A DNA stretch of 64,000 bases, taken from NCBI RefSeq assembly GCF_000007305.1, contig NC_003413.1:496001-560000 (forward strand). Direction: 5' to 3'. How positions within the stretch are numbered: the first letter of the stretch is position 1; every line of letters starts with the position of its first letter. A model generated the notes under the pieces. The model was not told where the DNA came from, did not search any database, and saw only the letters and a list, made by a program, of their open reading frames with translations. The DNA comes from Pyrococcus furiosus DSM 3638. GTDB lineage: Archaea; Methanobacteriota_B; Thermococci; Thermococcales; Thermococcaceae. The translations under genes were made by a program, and so were the position numbers. This document shows positions 17,832 through 26,952 of the stretch, piece after piece.

Positions 17832-20800
17832 ATGAAGGCAATATATAGGGATATGTGTCCCAATTGTAGAGGGGCAATAACTGATGAAAGACTTGCAGCA
17901 AAAAATCCCTGTGATGCATGTTTGGATGAACCAATAAGTATGGATGATTACTTTCAACTTGTAACTGCCATTAGGAAGGCTCTCAAATTAAAGGGAGTGC
18001 TTAAAGAGTGGGAGGAAATTTATGCTCTTAACAAAGAAGTTAAAGAAATTGAAGAACTCTTTAAAAAGGCAACTGGATTTACATTTTGGAGCGCCCAGCG
18101 CTCCTGGGTGAAGAGAATAATAAAAGGAAAGAGCTTTTCTATTATAGCTCCAACAGGAATGGGTAAGAGTACCTTCGGAGCTTTTATGTCCATTTACTTT
18201 GCATTAAAAGGAAAGAAGAGTTATATCGTAGTTCCTACAACTCCTCTAGTTGTCCAAACTGTAAAGAAAATTAAAGCGATGATGGAAAAAGCGGAAGTTA
18301 AAGTTAACCTCGTTTATTACCATGGAAACCTAAAGAAGAAAGAAAAAGATGAAGCCCTCGAAAAAATAAAATCAGGAAACTTTGATATCTTGGTAACTTC
18401 AAGCCAATTCTTGGCCACAAGGTTTGATGAATTGCTAAAGGATAAGCGTATAGACTTCATGTTTGTTGACGATGTGGATGCATTTCTTAAGGCAAGCAAA
18501 AACATTGACCGCTCTTTAATGATGCTTGGATTTAATGAAGAGATAATCAAAAAGGCCTGGGAAATTATAAAGCTCAAGAAACAACTCGCCAAGCTTCTTC
18601 AAAATGAAAGTGGTAATGAAGAAGTGGAAAAGTTAAATAGGGAGATAGAAAGACTTGAGAGAGAAATTGAAAGGTACAAGAAAGAAAATAAAATAGGAAT
18701 CTTGATCGTTGCGTCTGCTACGGGAAGTGCCAGGGGAGATAGAATAAAACTATACAGAGAGCTCCTTGGATTTGAAGTCGGAAGTGGAAGGAGCGTTCTG
18801 AGAAATATTGTTGACACTTACATTATTCCCGAGAAAAGCATGGAGGAACATGTCGAAGAACTACTAAAGACCCTTGGAAGAGGTGGCTTGATTTTCGTTC
18901 CAATTGATAAGGGAATTGAGTATGCCGAACAACTTACAAATTACCTAAAGTCCAAAGGATTTAAAGTTGAGCTTGTCTCAGCTAGAGACAAGAAAGGACT
19001 AGAACTTTTCGAAAAAGAAGAAGTCGATTATCTCGTTGGAGTGGCCACATATTATGGGACAATTGTGAGAGGTCTTGATCTGCCTCATTTAGTGAGGTTT
19101 GCAATCTTTACAGGAGTGCCAAAATTCAGGTTCTCCCTCGATTTAGAGCAACCCACAATATATAGAGTCCTCGGATTAATGAGTGAAATACTGGAGTTTT
19201 TACCTGAAGAAAAGAGAACAGAAGGGGAGAAATTATATGCAAGGCTTAGGCGTCTAATAAGGAACATTCCGCAATATGAACTGATGAAAATAGAGGAAGC
19301 CCTTGCAGAGGGACTAGAACTAGAAGGATTTTACAATCATGTGTTAGAGGTATTTAAGCAGGCTGTTGAATTCTTAAGAGAGGCATTAAAGGATGAAGAA
19401 GTCCTAAAGAAAATAGCAGAAAATCCATTCTTAAGTCTCAAGCAGATAGAAGGTAAGTGGTACATTGAGATACCAGATGTAAGAACTTATATTCAGGCCA
19501 GCGGCAGGACATCTAGACTCTTTGCGGGGGGCATTACCAAGGGTCTTAGCGTCATATTGGTAGACGATCAGAAAGTGTTCAACGGACTTATAAGGCAGAT
19601 GAGATGGAGATTTGTTGAGTTCGAGATAAAGCCTCTTGGCGAGATAAACATAGAAGAAGTCCTTAAGGAAATTGATAGGGATAGGGAAAAAGTTAGGTTA
19701 GTCTTAGAAGGCAAGATAAGTGAACAGGTTAAAGACCTTGTTAAGTCTGCACTAATGATTGTGGAGAGCCCCAACAAGGCCAGGACAATAGCTAACTTCT
19801 TTGGCCAGCCAAGTAAAAGAAGAATTGGTGATTTAGTTGCATATGAAGTTTCCATTGGAGACAAAATGTTGACGATTCTAGCAAGTGGAGGACATATGTT
19901 TGATCTAGTCACTACTGAAGGATATCACGGAGTTCTTCTTCTAGAAAAGGGGGGTAAAAGATACTTTGTCCCAGTCTACGACACTATAAAAAGGTGTAGA
20001 GACTGTGGCCATCAATTCGTAGATTGGGAGGAGAAAGGGGTTTGTCCAAGATGTGGAAGCAGGAACGTTTACGATGCCCTAGAGAATGTAAAGGCAATGA
20101 GAGATCTTGCCCAGGAAGTTGATGAAATATTAATTGGTACGGATCCAGATACAGAGGGAGAGAAGATAGCTTGGGACATTAGGAACGTTCTCTCACCTTA
20201 TGCCCCCGTGATTAAGAGAATAGAATTTCACGAGGTTACAAGACCTGCAATCCTAAGAGCCATCAACGAGGCCAGGGATATAAACGAAGATAGAGTCAAT
20301 GCCCAACTTGTGAGAAGGATAGAAGATAGGTGGATTGGATTTGAGCTTAGCCAAAAGTTATGGGAAGTGTTTGAGAACTACAACTTATCGGCTGGAAGAG
20401 TTCAGACTCCAGTTCTTGGTTGGATTGTCCAAAGATATAAGGAGTTTACGGAGAGTGAAACTGACTTCCTGGGACTTACGTTAGAGAATGATATAACTAT
20501 AATCCTGGAGGGAGTCTCTGGAGATGTTCAGGAAGTTTACGTTAAGGAAGTAACAATTGAGGAGAGAGAGATTAATCCACTTCCTCCCTACACCACAGAT
20601 GCCATGCTACAAGATGCATCTAGGTTCCTGGGGTTCTCAGCAACTCACACAATGCAATTAGCTCAAGATCTCTTCGAACTAGGTTTGACAACTTATCACA
20701 GAACTGACAGTATACATGTGAGTAACACTGGAATTGAGATAGCAAAAGAATACATAACCCAGGAAATTGGGGAAGAATACTTTGCTCCGAGAAAGTGGGG

Positions 20801-21476
20801 AGAAGAAGGAGCTCACGAAGCGATAAGACCCACTAGACCAATAGATACTGGAAGATTGATCCAGCTCATTAGAGATGGAATAATAACATTGCCCAGAAAC
20901 TTAACAAAAGATCACTTTAAGCTTTATGATCTCATATTCAGGAGATTCATGGCTAGTCAAATGAAGCCTGCCAAGGTTTTGTATGAAAGAGCAGTTATTG
21001 GAACTCCTTATGGAGAGGTTGAAATAGAGGGATACATTGATGTTATATATGATGGATGGTCTAGAATTAAGCCTCTTCCACTGAAGAAACTTCCAAGGCT
21101 AGAAAAAGACCAAATATTGAAGGTCACTGAAATTAGAAAATGGAGAGCTCCAAAAGTTTCACTTTATACCCAGGGTGACGTTATAGCATTAATGAAAGAG
21201 AGGGGAATTGGTAGACCATCAACTTATGCGAAGATTGTGCAAACCCTATTACAGAGGGGATACGTTATTGAAACAAAGAGTAAGAAGAAATTAGTTCCAA
21301 CGGAGAAGGGAATAAAAGTATATCACTACCTTGTGTCTAAATACAAAGACCTCGTTAGTGAAGAGAGAACAAGACAGCTAGAAAAGTTAATGGATATGGT
21401 GGAGGAGGCGAAGGCAAACTATCAAGAAGTTCTCAATGAACTCTATGAGGAAATCTTAAGATACGTTAAATCTTGA
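17832..21476 (+). CDS. rgy: Reverse gyrase
   Basis: 1214 residues without an intein. The N-terminal zinc knuckles are Cys9, Cys12, Cys27 and Cys30. The helicase half has Walker [10 protein letters not shown] at 106-114 and VDDVDAF as the DEAD-like box. The topoisomerase IA half has Toprim [25 protein letters not shown], a second zinc ribbon ([14 protein letters not shown]) and catalytic Tyr955 in TTYHRTDS. It introduces positive supercoils with ATP and is the hallmark of hyperthermophiles. It has its own TATA-like CTTTTTAAG about 45 bp before the ATG. Confidence 0.98.
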   Translation: MKAIYRDMCPNCRGAITDERLAAKNPCDACLDEPISMDDYFQLVTAIRKALKLKGVLKEWEEIYALNKEVKEIEELFKKATGFTFWSAQRSWVKRIIKGKSFSIIAPTGMGKSTFGAFMSIYFALKGKKSYIVVPTTPLVVQTVKKIKAMMEKAEVKVNLVYYHGNLKKKEKDEALEKIKSGNFDILVTSSQFLATRFDELLKDKRIDFMFVDDVDAFLKASKNIDRSLMMLGFNEEIIKKAWEIIKLKKQLAKLLQNESGNEEVEKLNREIERLEREIERYKKENKIGILIVASATGSARGDRIKLYRELLGFEVGSGRSVLRNIVDTYIIPEKSMEEHVEELLKTLGRGGLIFVPIDKGIEYAEQLTNYLKSKGFKVELVSARDKKGLELFEKEEVDYLVGVATYYGTIVRGLDLPHLVRFAIFTGVPKFRFSLDLEQPTIYRVLGLMSEILEFLPEEKRTEGEKLYARLRRLIRNIPQYELMKIEEALAEGLELEGFYNHVLEVFKQAVEFLREALKDEEVLKKIAENPFLSLKQIEGKWYIEIPDVRTYIQASGRTSRLFAGGITKGLSVILVDDQKVFNGLIRQMRWRFVEFEIKPLGEINIEEVLKEIDRDREKVRLVLEGKISEQVKDLVKSALMIVESPNKARTIANFFGQPSKRRIGDLVAYEVSIGDKMLTILASGGHMFDLVTTEGYHGVLLLEKGGKRYFVPVYDTIKRCRDCGHQFVDWEEKGVCPRCGSRNVYDALENVKAMRDLAQEVDEILIGTDPDTEGEKIAWDIRNVLSPYAPVIKRIEFHEVTRPAILRAINEARDINEDRVNAQLVRRIEDRWIGFELSQKLWEVFENYNLSAGRVQTPVLGWIVQRYKEFTESETDFLGLTLENDITIILEGVSGDVQEVYVKEVTIEEREINPLPPYTTDAMLQDASRFLGFSATHTMQLAQDLFELGLTTYHRTDSIHVSNTGIEIAKEYITQEIGEEYFAPRKWGEEGAHEAIRPTRPIDTGRLIQLIRDGIITLPRNLTKDHFKLYDLIFRRFMASQMKPAKVLYERAVIGTPYGEVEIEGYIDVIYDGWSRIKPLPLKKLPRLEKDQILKVTEIRKWRAPKVSLYTQGDVIALMKERGIGRPSTYAKIVQTLLQRGYVIETKSKKKLVPTEKGIKVYHYLVSKYKDLVSEERTRQLEKLMDMVEEAKANYQEVLNELYEEILRYVKS

Positions 21477-21633
21477 AGGGACAGTTGTTTATTTACTTTA
21501 CCTCCTTCTATAACAATTTTTCTGAGATCTATTTGTGGTGAAGAAAATCTTTTTAAGTTTAATTATAATGCATATCTATGCAACTTCAATAAAAATATAA
21601 GAAGTATGTGATTTTCCTCCATGTAAAAGAAAA

Positions 21634-21643
21634 GCTTATATAA
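21634..21643 (+). promoter_or_regulatory. TATA box of trmBL2
   Basis: GCTTATATAA, a strong match to the archaeal consensus, preceded by an A-rich BRE (GAAAA). Predicted start is near 21664, leaving a short leader that contains the GGTGGTGG ribosome-binding site. A strong promoter fits an abundant chromatin protein. Confidence 0.65.
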
Positions 21644-21688
21644 TCTTACGCCATATAACAAATTGACAAGTTTGTGGTGGTGGTAAGG

Positions 21689-22483
21689 ATGAGCAAAGAT
21701 AGAATGGTAGAACTATTACAAGAACACTTTGAGTTGAACTTATACGAGGCTAGAGCATATGTTGCCTTAGTAGCGTTTGGTGTTCTTACTCCAGCAGAAT
21801 TAGCAAGTGTTTCGGAAGTTCCAGCGCCAAGAACTTACGATGTACTTAGGAGTTTAGAAAAGAAAGGATTTGCCATGACTCAACCAGGAAAGACAAACAA
21901 GTACAGGCCAGTTCACCCAGCAAACGTTCTTGAAAAGTTCATCCAGGACTGGCAAGAGAGGGTTAAGGAAGAACTTGAGGCTAAGAAGAAAGCTAAGGAG
22001 GAACTCCTTGAATTAATGGCCCCACTAATAGAGACAGAGGTTCCAAAGTACGGAGTTGAGAGAGTTTGGGTGGTTAGAGGAATTAAGAACTCAACATTAA
22101 AGACCAAAGAAATGCTGGAAGAAGCTCAAAATGAAATACTATTGGCAGACGATGGATTCATAGCAGTTAACCTTGAAGATGACATAATAAAGGCAGTTGA
22201 CAGAGGAGTTAAGACAAAGATCCTTCTAACAAAGAACTTACTTCCAAGGCTAAAGGCCTCCAAGATCATTGACTATGCAAAAGAGGGTAAGCTCGAGCTG
22301 AGGGCACTTGATAAGTTTGATCTTCCAATGCTGATCTGTGATGAAGAGGTATTCTTTGCACTGGAGGACTTGGCAGCTAGATACTTCAACTATGAGACCC
22401 AGGTTTGGATTAAGGATCACAGAGTTGTAGCTCTCTTCAAAGAGAAGTTCAACGAATACTGGGAGAAGGCTGAGAAGGTTTGA
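21689..22483 (+). CDS. trmBL2: TrmBL2, TrmB-family chromatin protein
   Basis: 264 residues from ATG 21689. A winged helix (YEARAYVALVAFGVLTPAEL, VPAPRTYDVLRSLEKKG) is followed by a coiled coil (KEELEAKKKAKEELLEL) and a shortened effector domain. It is the TrmB-like protein described as a histone-like, filament-forming DNA coat in Thermococcales rather than a sugar-sensing repressor. An upstream in-frame GTG is possible, but GGTGGTGG before 21689 favours the ATG. A T-rich stretch (22490-22506) after the stop is a likely terminator. Adjacency to reverse gyrase links two determinants of chromosome structure. Confidence 0.95.
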   Translation: MSKDRMVELLQEHFELNLYEARAYVALVAFGVLTPAELASVSEVPAPRTYDVLRSLEKKGFAMTQPGKTNKYRPVHPANVLEKFIQDWQERVKEELEAKKKAKEELLELMAPLIETEVPKYGVERVWVVRGIKNSTLKTKEMLEEAQNEILLADDGFIAVNLEDDIIKAVDRGVKTKILLTKNLLPRLKASKIIDYAKEGKLELRALDKFDLPMLICDEEVFFALEDLAARYFNYETQVWIKDHRVVALFKEKFNEYWEKAEKV

Positions 22484-22587
22484 TGTTCTATTTTCTATTT
22501 TTTAAGTTTTCAGAAAAGGTATGCTTCAAGAGTAATAAAACCCTCACTGATAAGCTCACCTCATAATAGGAAGTTAGAGAAGCAGAA

Positions 22588-22800
22588 TTACAGATACTTG
22601 AACTCTTCTTCGAGCTCATTTTTTTCCTTTAGCTTCCAGAATAATTTCCCATCCTTTTGAAAGCTTTCAACTTTCCCCTGTTCCATAAATCTAAGAAGAT
22701 ACCTCCTAACTTCCATATCTCTGATTCCCGTCTCTTTGACGATCTCTTCAACTGTTCTTGGCCCATTCTCGAGGGCTTTTAAAACTTTTGCACTCTTCAT
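22588..22800 (-). CDS. Small winged-helix protein
   Basis: 70 residues. The sequence KVLKALENGPRTVEEIVKET, GIRDMEVRRYLLRFMEQGKV and a beta wing (SFQKDGKLFWKL) give a minimal winged helix. It could be a regulator or a nucleic-acid accessory factor. It overlaps the upstream zinc-ribbon gene by 4 bp, so the two are translationally coupled. Confidence 0.75.
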   Translation of the reverse strand: MKSAKVLKALENGPRTVEEIVKETGIRDMEVRRYLLRFMEQGKVESFQKDGKLFWKLKEKNELEEEFKYL

Positions 22801-23114
22801 CTTCCTCCCTCCAGTCTTCTGTATTTCTCCAACACTTCAATTATCTTCCCCATAATCTTTAAGTATTTCTCAAGCTCGTCGATGTCCTCAGGAAGGGAAT
22901 TTGCCAACTGGGTTAACTTCTCTGTTAACTTTTCCTCAACTCCCTTAACCTTTTCTTTTTTCTGCTTTTCCCTATACTCACAGACTGGACAAAACACCTT
23001 TCCATCTTTTTCAAAGAGCGGTGAGCCACACTTTGGACAATGCTTATCTAGCATTTTTGCTCCTGAGAGAAGAAGTGGGGCGATTACTTTTCTAATTTCC
23101 TCATCTGTTATCAT
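22797..23114 (-). CDS. Zinc-ribbon protein of the autoantigen p27 (SSSCA1/UPF0148) family
   Basis: 105 residues. The N-terminus EEIRKVIAPLLLSGAKMLD leads into a zinc ribbon HCPKCGSPLF with FCPVCEYRE, then a charged helical tail. This is the archaeal form of the Sjogren syndrome autoantigen p27 family, of unknown function. It overlaps the genes on both sides by 4 bp, within the minus-strand series from THEP1 to the small winged helix. Confidence 0.85.
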   Translation of the reverse strand: MITDEEIRKVIAPLLLSGAKMLDKHCPKCGSPLFEKDGKVFCPVCEYREKQKKEKVKGVEEKLTEKLTQLANSLPEDIDELEKYLKIMGKIIEVLEKYRRLEGGR

Positions 23115-23824
23115 TCAAACACCTCCTTTAAGGAAGAGAACACCTCAATTATAGCTCTTCTCCCATATTTGGACTTTGCTACTCTAAATGAGATTTCAGC
23201 TACGTCAAATGCTATGATCTTGAAGTTCTTCTTAATTGCCTCTATTATGTCTAGGAGCTCCCTAAGAGTTAGCTCCCCATGCTGAAATCGAGCTATTCTA
23301 TATTCAGGACTTAGGACATCTAAATCTATTGAAAGGTAAATTTCTTTTCCAAGAAATTCTCTTGTCTCTTTGAGGACTCTTTCAACGCCGTGTTGCTCAA
23401 GGTTTGTGTAAGCTTTCCATTTGCCTCTTATTTTTTTGGTTCTAGGCAATGCTGGAAATACCTTTACTCCCCTCTTCCAAAGTTTAGTTCCGGAAGTTGT
23501 GGGAATCATTAGAACAGCACCTATTACTGATGCTCTTTTTATGATGTTGTCTTTCAACGCATACGCAAGCCAAGAGGCATGATCGAAGTAATCCTGCATT
23601 AAGTCAGTATGTGCGTCTAAGCTAATTAGGGCATTTGGCTTTATCTTCTTTAAAATAAAATACGTTCCAGAATGGTCACCGAGAACGTAGGAATTGTCTA
23701 GAGGAATCTCATCTATCGTGGAGAAGTGTATATCTTCCACAAGCTTCTCCCTCTTCAATAGCTTGGCCACGTACCTTACCCCTTCTTGATTTGGCTCTTC
23801 TCCATTTAGGATGAACACCGTCAT
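23111..23824 (-). CDS. Arginase/agmatinase-fold ureohydrolase-like protein
   Basis: 237 residues from the ATG at 23822-23824. Metal-ligand motifs of the ureohydrolase fold are present: GDHSG, LDAHTDL and SIDLDVLSP. The last motif has Ser where arginases have the Asp of SxDxDxxDP, and the usual substrate loop is different, so arginase or agmatinase activity is uncertain. A longer frame opens upstream, but the chosen start lies 4 bp after the taw2 stop with GGTGAT before it. The substrate is unknown. Confidence 0.78.
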   Translation of the reverse strand: MTVFILNGEEPNQEGVRYVAKLLKREKLVEDIHFSTIDEIPLDNSYVLGDHSGTYFILKKIKPNALISLDAHTDLMQDYFDHASWLAYALKDNIIKRASVIGAVLMIPTTSGTKLWKRGVKVFPALPRTKKIRGKWKAYTNLEQHGVERVLKETREFLGKEIYLSIDLDVLSPEYRIARFQHGELTLRELLDIIEAIKKNFKIIAFDVAEISFRVAKSKYGRRAIIEVFSSLKEVFE

Positions 23825-23828
23825 TTTA

Positions 23829-24665
23829 TCACCTTTTGAAAACTCTAAGATCGAGGACAACATGCCAGACTCCTGGAGCATACCTCTTTATCCTTAACTC
23901 GTTCAGTTTCTCCACTTCATAACCATGTTCTTTTGCAATCCTTTTGAATGTCTCAAAGGGTTCTTTCGGCATTAACCTCTCTGGAACTGTATTGTGGTAG
24001 TGTATTATTGCTTCGTCTTTAGCTATGCTTAGAGCCTTTGGTATGAACTCGTGAGTTCTAACAACATATCCCATTAATATCCTATCAGCTATGTCCACTC
24101 CTGGGAAGTCTCTGTTGTCCATGTTATATGCCGACATTCTGTCTTCCACTTTGTTTAGGTGAATGTTCTCAACTAAGAATTTAAACGTATATGGGTCCTT
24201 CTCTATCGCTATAACTCTGGCCTTCCCATAGACTGCTATTGGAAGGCTCAAATGTCCTATGCCCGCAAACATATCTACAACCAATTCGTTAGGTTTTGCA
24301 ACTTTGGCCATTCTAACTCTCTCTTTGACGTTTGCTGGAGAGAACATTATTCTGGCAACATCTAACTTGTACTTGATGCCATTTTCTACGTGAATCGTTA
24401 TCGTGTCGCTTCCATAAAGAATTTCATAATCTGGCTTTCTAGTTTCTCCGTAAATGTGGCCTTTCCTTAACACAGTCTTAACTTCGAGAACTTCTGCATA
24501 AGCTTTGGCTATCTTATACTTATAGGGCTCTAGCTCTGGCCTTAGGGGGAGTAAAAGAACGTCCCCTATCTTAACCCACCTCTTTGGTAACAACTTAATG
24601 AGCTCTTCAGGGAGCTCTTTTGATAAAATTTCCCTAATCCTGGGCTTTATTACCTGCGTTCTCAT
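23829..24665 (-). CDS. taw2: tRNA wybutosine-pathway aminocarboxypropyl transferase Taw2 (TYW2-like)
   Basis: 278 residues, a class I methyltransferase fold with [16 protein letters not shown] as the AdoMet loop and AIEKDPYTF after strand 2. The catalytic loop reads HYHNTVPE rather than the NLP motif of Trm5, which is the TYW2 hallmark; the enzyme moves the aminocarboxypropyl group of AdoMet onto imG precursor at G37 of tRNA-Phe. It shares 32 bp with the end of the THEP1 gene. Confidence 0.88.
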
Positions 24666-25188
24666 TTTCCCTAAGCAGTTCTTTTATTTTTACAAGTATT
24701 TCGGAAAATACAGCCTCTCTATTTTCAGGAGTTAGCCAATAATATTCACCAAGTGGCCTGTACCTTTCAACGAACCTTCTGTGAACGGTAGCTAATAGGG
24801 GTTTTTCACTCCTAAGTACTAGCCCAAGGGCTTTGAGGAATTCGTTGCTCTTAAACTCCATTGGGCCAATTTCATCTATAACTATTAGATCCCCCTCTCT
24901 AAGAGCCCTTGAAATTGCTGGAATTGCTACTTTTTCGAAACTCTCGACATCTATGACATACCTTCCCAGCCTAGGATATCCTTGACCAACATATGCAAGC
25001 CTTCCTATCTCGCCAGTATCTAGTGCTATAACTCTAAATCCACTCCTTCTTGCTCCACTTCTAATTTCCTGAGTTATTATCCCCCCAACTTTAAATCCCT
25101 CTCTCTTAATCTCGTCGGCTATTCTTTTAGCTAGTGTTGTCTTTCCAACTCCAGGCATTCCACTAACAAAGAACCTGAACTTTTTCAT
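24634..25188 (-). CDS. THEP1-type nucleoside triphosphatase
   Basis: 184 residues. Walker [10 protein letters not shown] at 10-18, Walker [11 protein letters not shown], and ATVHRR near 150 match the NTPase_1 (THEP1) family, which hydrolyses ATP, GTP and CTP with little base preference. The physiological role is unknown; co-location with Taw2 hints at RNA or nucleotide metabolism. It is the first gene of the minus-strand series that ends near 22588. Confidence 0.88.
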
Positions 25189-25218
25189 GTTCTTACCTAG
25201 CGGTGGGGCTTAATAAGG

Positions 25219-25935
25219 TTATGGGAGCACGGCAACTATCCCATCCTCTCTTACAATCCTAGGCTTTATTCCGTAAGTCGCCTCAATAACTTCCTCGGAT
25301 ATTTCTTTTGACTTTCCCTTCCACGCTGTTTCTCCATTTTTCAAAACAATAATTTCGTCGGCATAATTAATGGCCAGGTTGAGGTCATGAAAAACAGCTA
25401 TGATGAGTTTCTCTTTTTTGAGCTCTTGAAGGATTTCCATTATCTCTCTAGTGTGGTTTATGTCCAAATGGCTTGTGGGCTCATCAAGAAGCATTATGTC
25501 CCCTCCCTGTGCTAGGGCTCGTGCAATGAGGGTTAATTGATATTCCCCTCCACTTAGGTTTGTTATGAACTCCTTTCTTTTCTCCCACAATCCGACTCTT
25601 CTTATGGCCTCATCCACATCTCCCTTTCCTGCATAAGTTCCAAGCTCAACAAACTCTTCAACGGTAAAGGCGAATTCAGGATAAGAGGATTGAGGAACAT
25701 AACCCACTATCTTTGCTCTTTCTTTGGGCTTTAACTTTGTTAGGTCTATTCCATTATATTCGATAATCCCTCTTGGCTTAAGAATTCCAGCGATGCATTT
25801 CAAGAGTGTTGATTTTCCTGCCCCATTGGGGCCTATAATAGCTATGATCTCTCCTACCTTACCTTCAAATTCAACGTTCTTCACTATCTCTTTCTTTCCA
25901 TATGAAAATGAAACACTGACTTTTAATTTATGCAT
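25219..25935 (-). CDS. ABC transporter ATPase, BtuD/FecE type
   Basis: 238 residues. Walker A GPNGAGKST, Q-loop VPQSSYPEFAF, signature LSGGEYQ, Walker B IMLLDEPTSHLD and switch His in VFHDL. This subfamily powers uptake of cobalamin, hemin or ferric siderophores. It overlaps the permease gene by 8 bp. No substrate-binding protein lies beside it, so that part must be encoded elsewhere. Confidence 0.92.
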   Translation of the reverse strand: MHKLKVSVSFSYGKKEIVKNVEFEGKVGEIIAIIGPNGAGKSTLLKCIAGILKPRGIIEYNGIDLTKLKPKERAKIVGYVPQSSYPEFAFTVEEFVELGTYAGKGDVDEAIRRVGLWEKRKEFITNLSGGEYQLTLIARALAQGGDIMLLDEPTSHLDINHTREIMEILQELKKEKLIIAVFHDLNLAINYADEIIVLKNGETAWKGKSKEISEEVIEATYGIKPRIVREDGIVAVLP

Positions 25936-26923
25936 AGAGCTCTCCCCTCTTCCTCTTAATTAAGAGGTAAGCGAAAAATGGTGCTCCAAATAGAGCAGTA
26001 ACGATACCTATTGGGATCTCAACTGGAGCCGTTATCGTCCTGGAAAGTAAGTCGGAGATTACCATTAATGTTCCACCGAAAAGTGCAGATGTCGGGAGTA
26101 ACCTTTTGTGGTTTGGCCCTACAATCATCCTCATCACGTGGGGACTTATTAAGCCCACAAATCCAATTATTCCACTCTCAGCAACGGCAACTCCCGTAAG
26201 TAGGGCTACTGTAAAGATTATGAACTTCCTATAGAGATTTATGTCTAAGCCAAGCGCTATGCTCTCCTCTCCCAGGAGGAGAAGATTTAGCTCTCTCCAG
26301 CTGGTTAGTAAAAGAAATGAACCAAGGAGTGAGACGACAAAAGCAATCCCTACTTTTTCCCAGGAGGCCAAGGAAAATGTTCCATAAAGCCAGCTGAGAC
26401 CTTGGTGAACCTTATCTTTGTTGAGATAAAGGAGGTAAGATGTTATGGCATGTGAGAAGAACCCAAATGCAATTCCCGCAAGGAGGAGTATATCTACAGG
26501 AACATGTCCATCAACTTTCGCAATATTATATACCACATAAACTGCTAAAACTGCCCCCAAGAATGCGAAAACTTCAGTGAGGTGGGGGCAATATATTAGG
26601 GCTATAACTGCTCCTATAGAGGCCCCTCCACTGATTCCCAATATGTATGGATCTGCAAGGGGATTTTTGAAAAGAGCTTGAGTAGCAGTTCCTGCCAGTG
26701 CTAGGGAGAATCCAACGAGATAGGCCAGAAGGACTCTGGGAAGTCTAATTCCCAGGATGATATATGCTTTTCCTGAGACTTCCCCCCTAAGATATTTCAA
26801 TATGGTGGGCAAAGATAAAGAAGAAACAACGTCATTAAGTGGAATACGAACTGATCCAAACACTACACCCAAGATTACTGAAGCTAACGATGCTAGGATT
26901 AATGCAGTTATTACCTTCTTCAC
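25928..26923 (-). CDS. ABC transporter permease, FecCD/BtuC type
   Basis: 331 residues, about ten membrane helices. FecCD motifs include GIRLPRVLLAYLVGFSLALAG and ISGGASIGAV, and GFVGLISPHVMRMIVGPNHK near 265 is the conserved coupling region. It forms the membrane channel for the ATPase encoded next. Substrate is probably cobalamin or an iron chelate, not resolvable from sequence. Confidence 0.92.
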   Translation of the reverse strand: MKKVITALILASLASVILGVVFGSVRIPLNDVVSSLSLPTILKYLRGEVSGKAYIILGIRLPRVLLAYLVGFSLALAGTATQALFKNPLADPYILGISGGASIGAVIALIYCPHLTEVFAFLGAVLAVYVVYNIAKVDGHVPVDILLLAGIAFGFFSHAITSYLLYLNKDKVHQGLSWLYGTFSLASWEKVGIAFVVSLLGSFLLLTSWRELNLLLLGEESIALGLDINLYRKFIIFTVALLTGVAVAESGIIGFVGLISPHVMRMIVGPNHKRLLPTSALFGGTLMVISDLLSRTITAPVEIPIGIVTALFGAPFFAYLLIKRKRGELYA

Positions 26924-26952
26924 GATTGGACAAATATGCCAACGTATTTATA

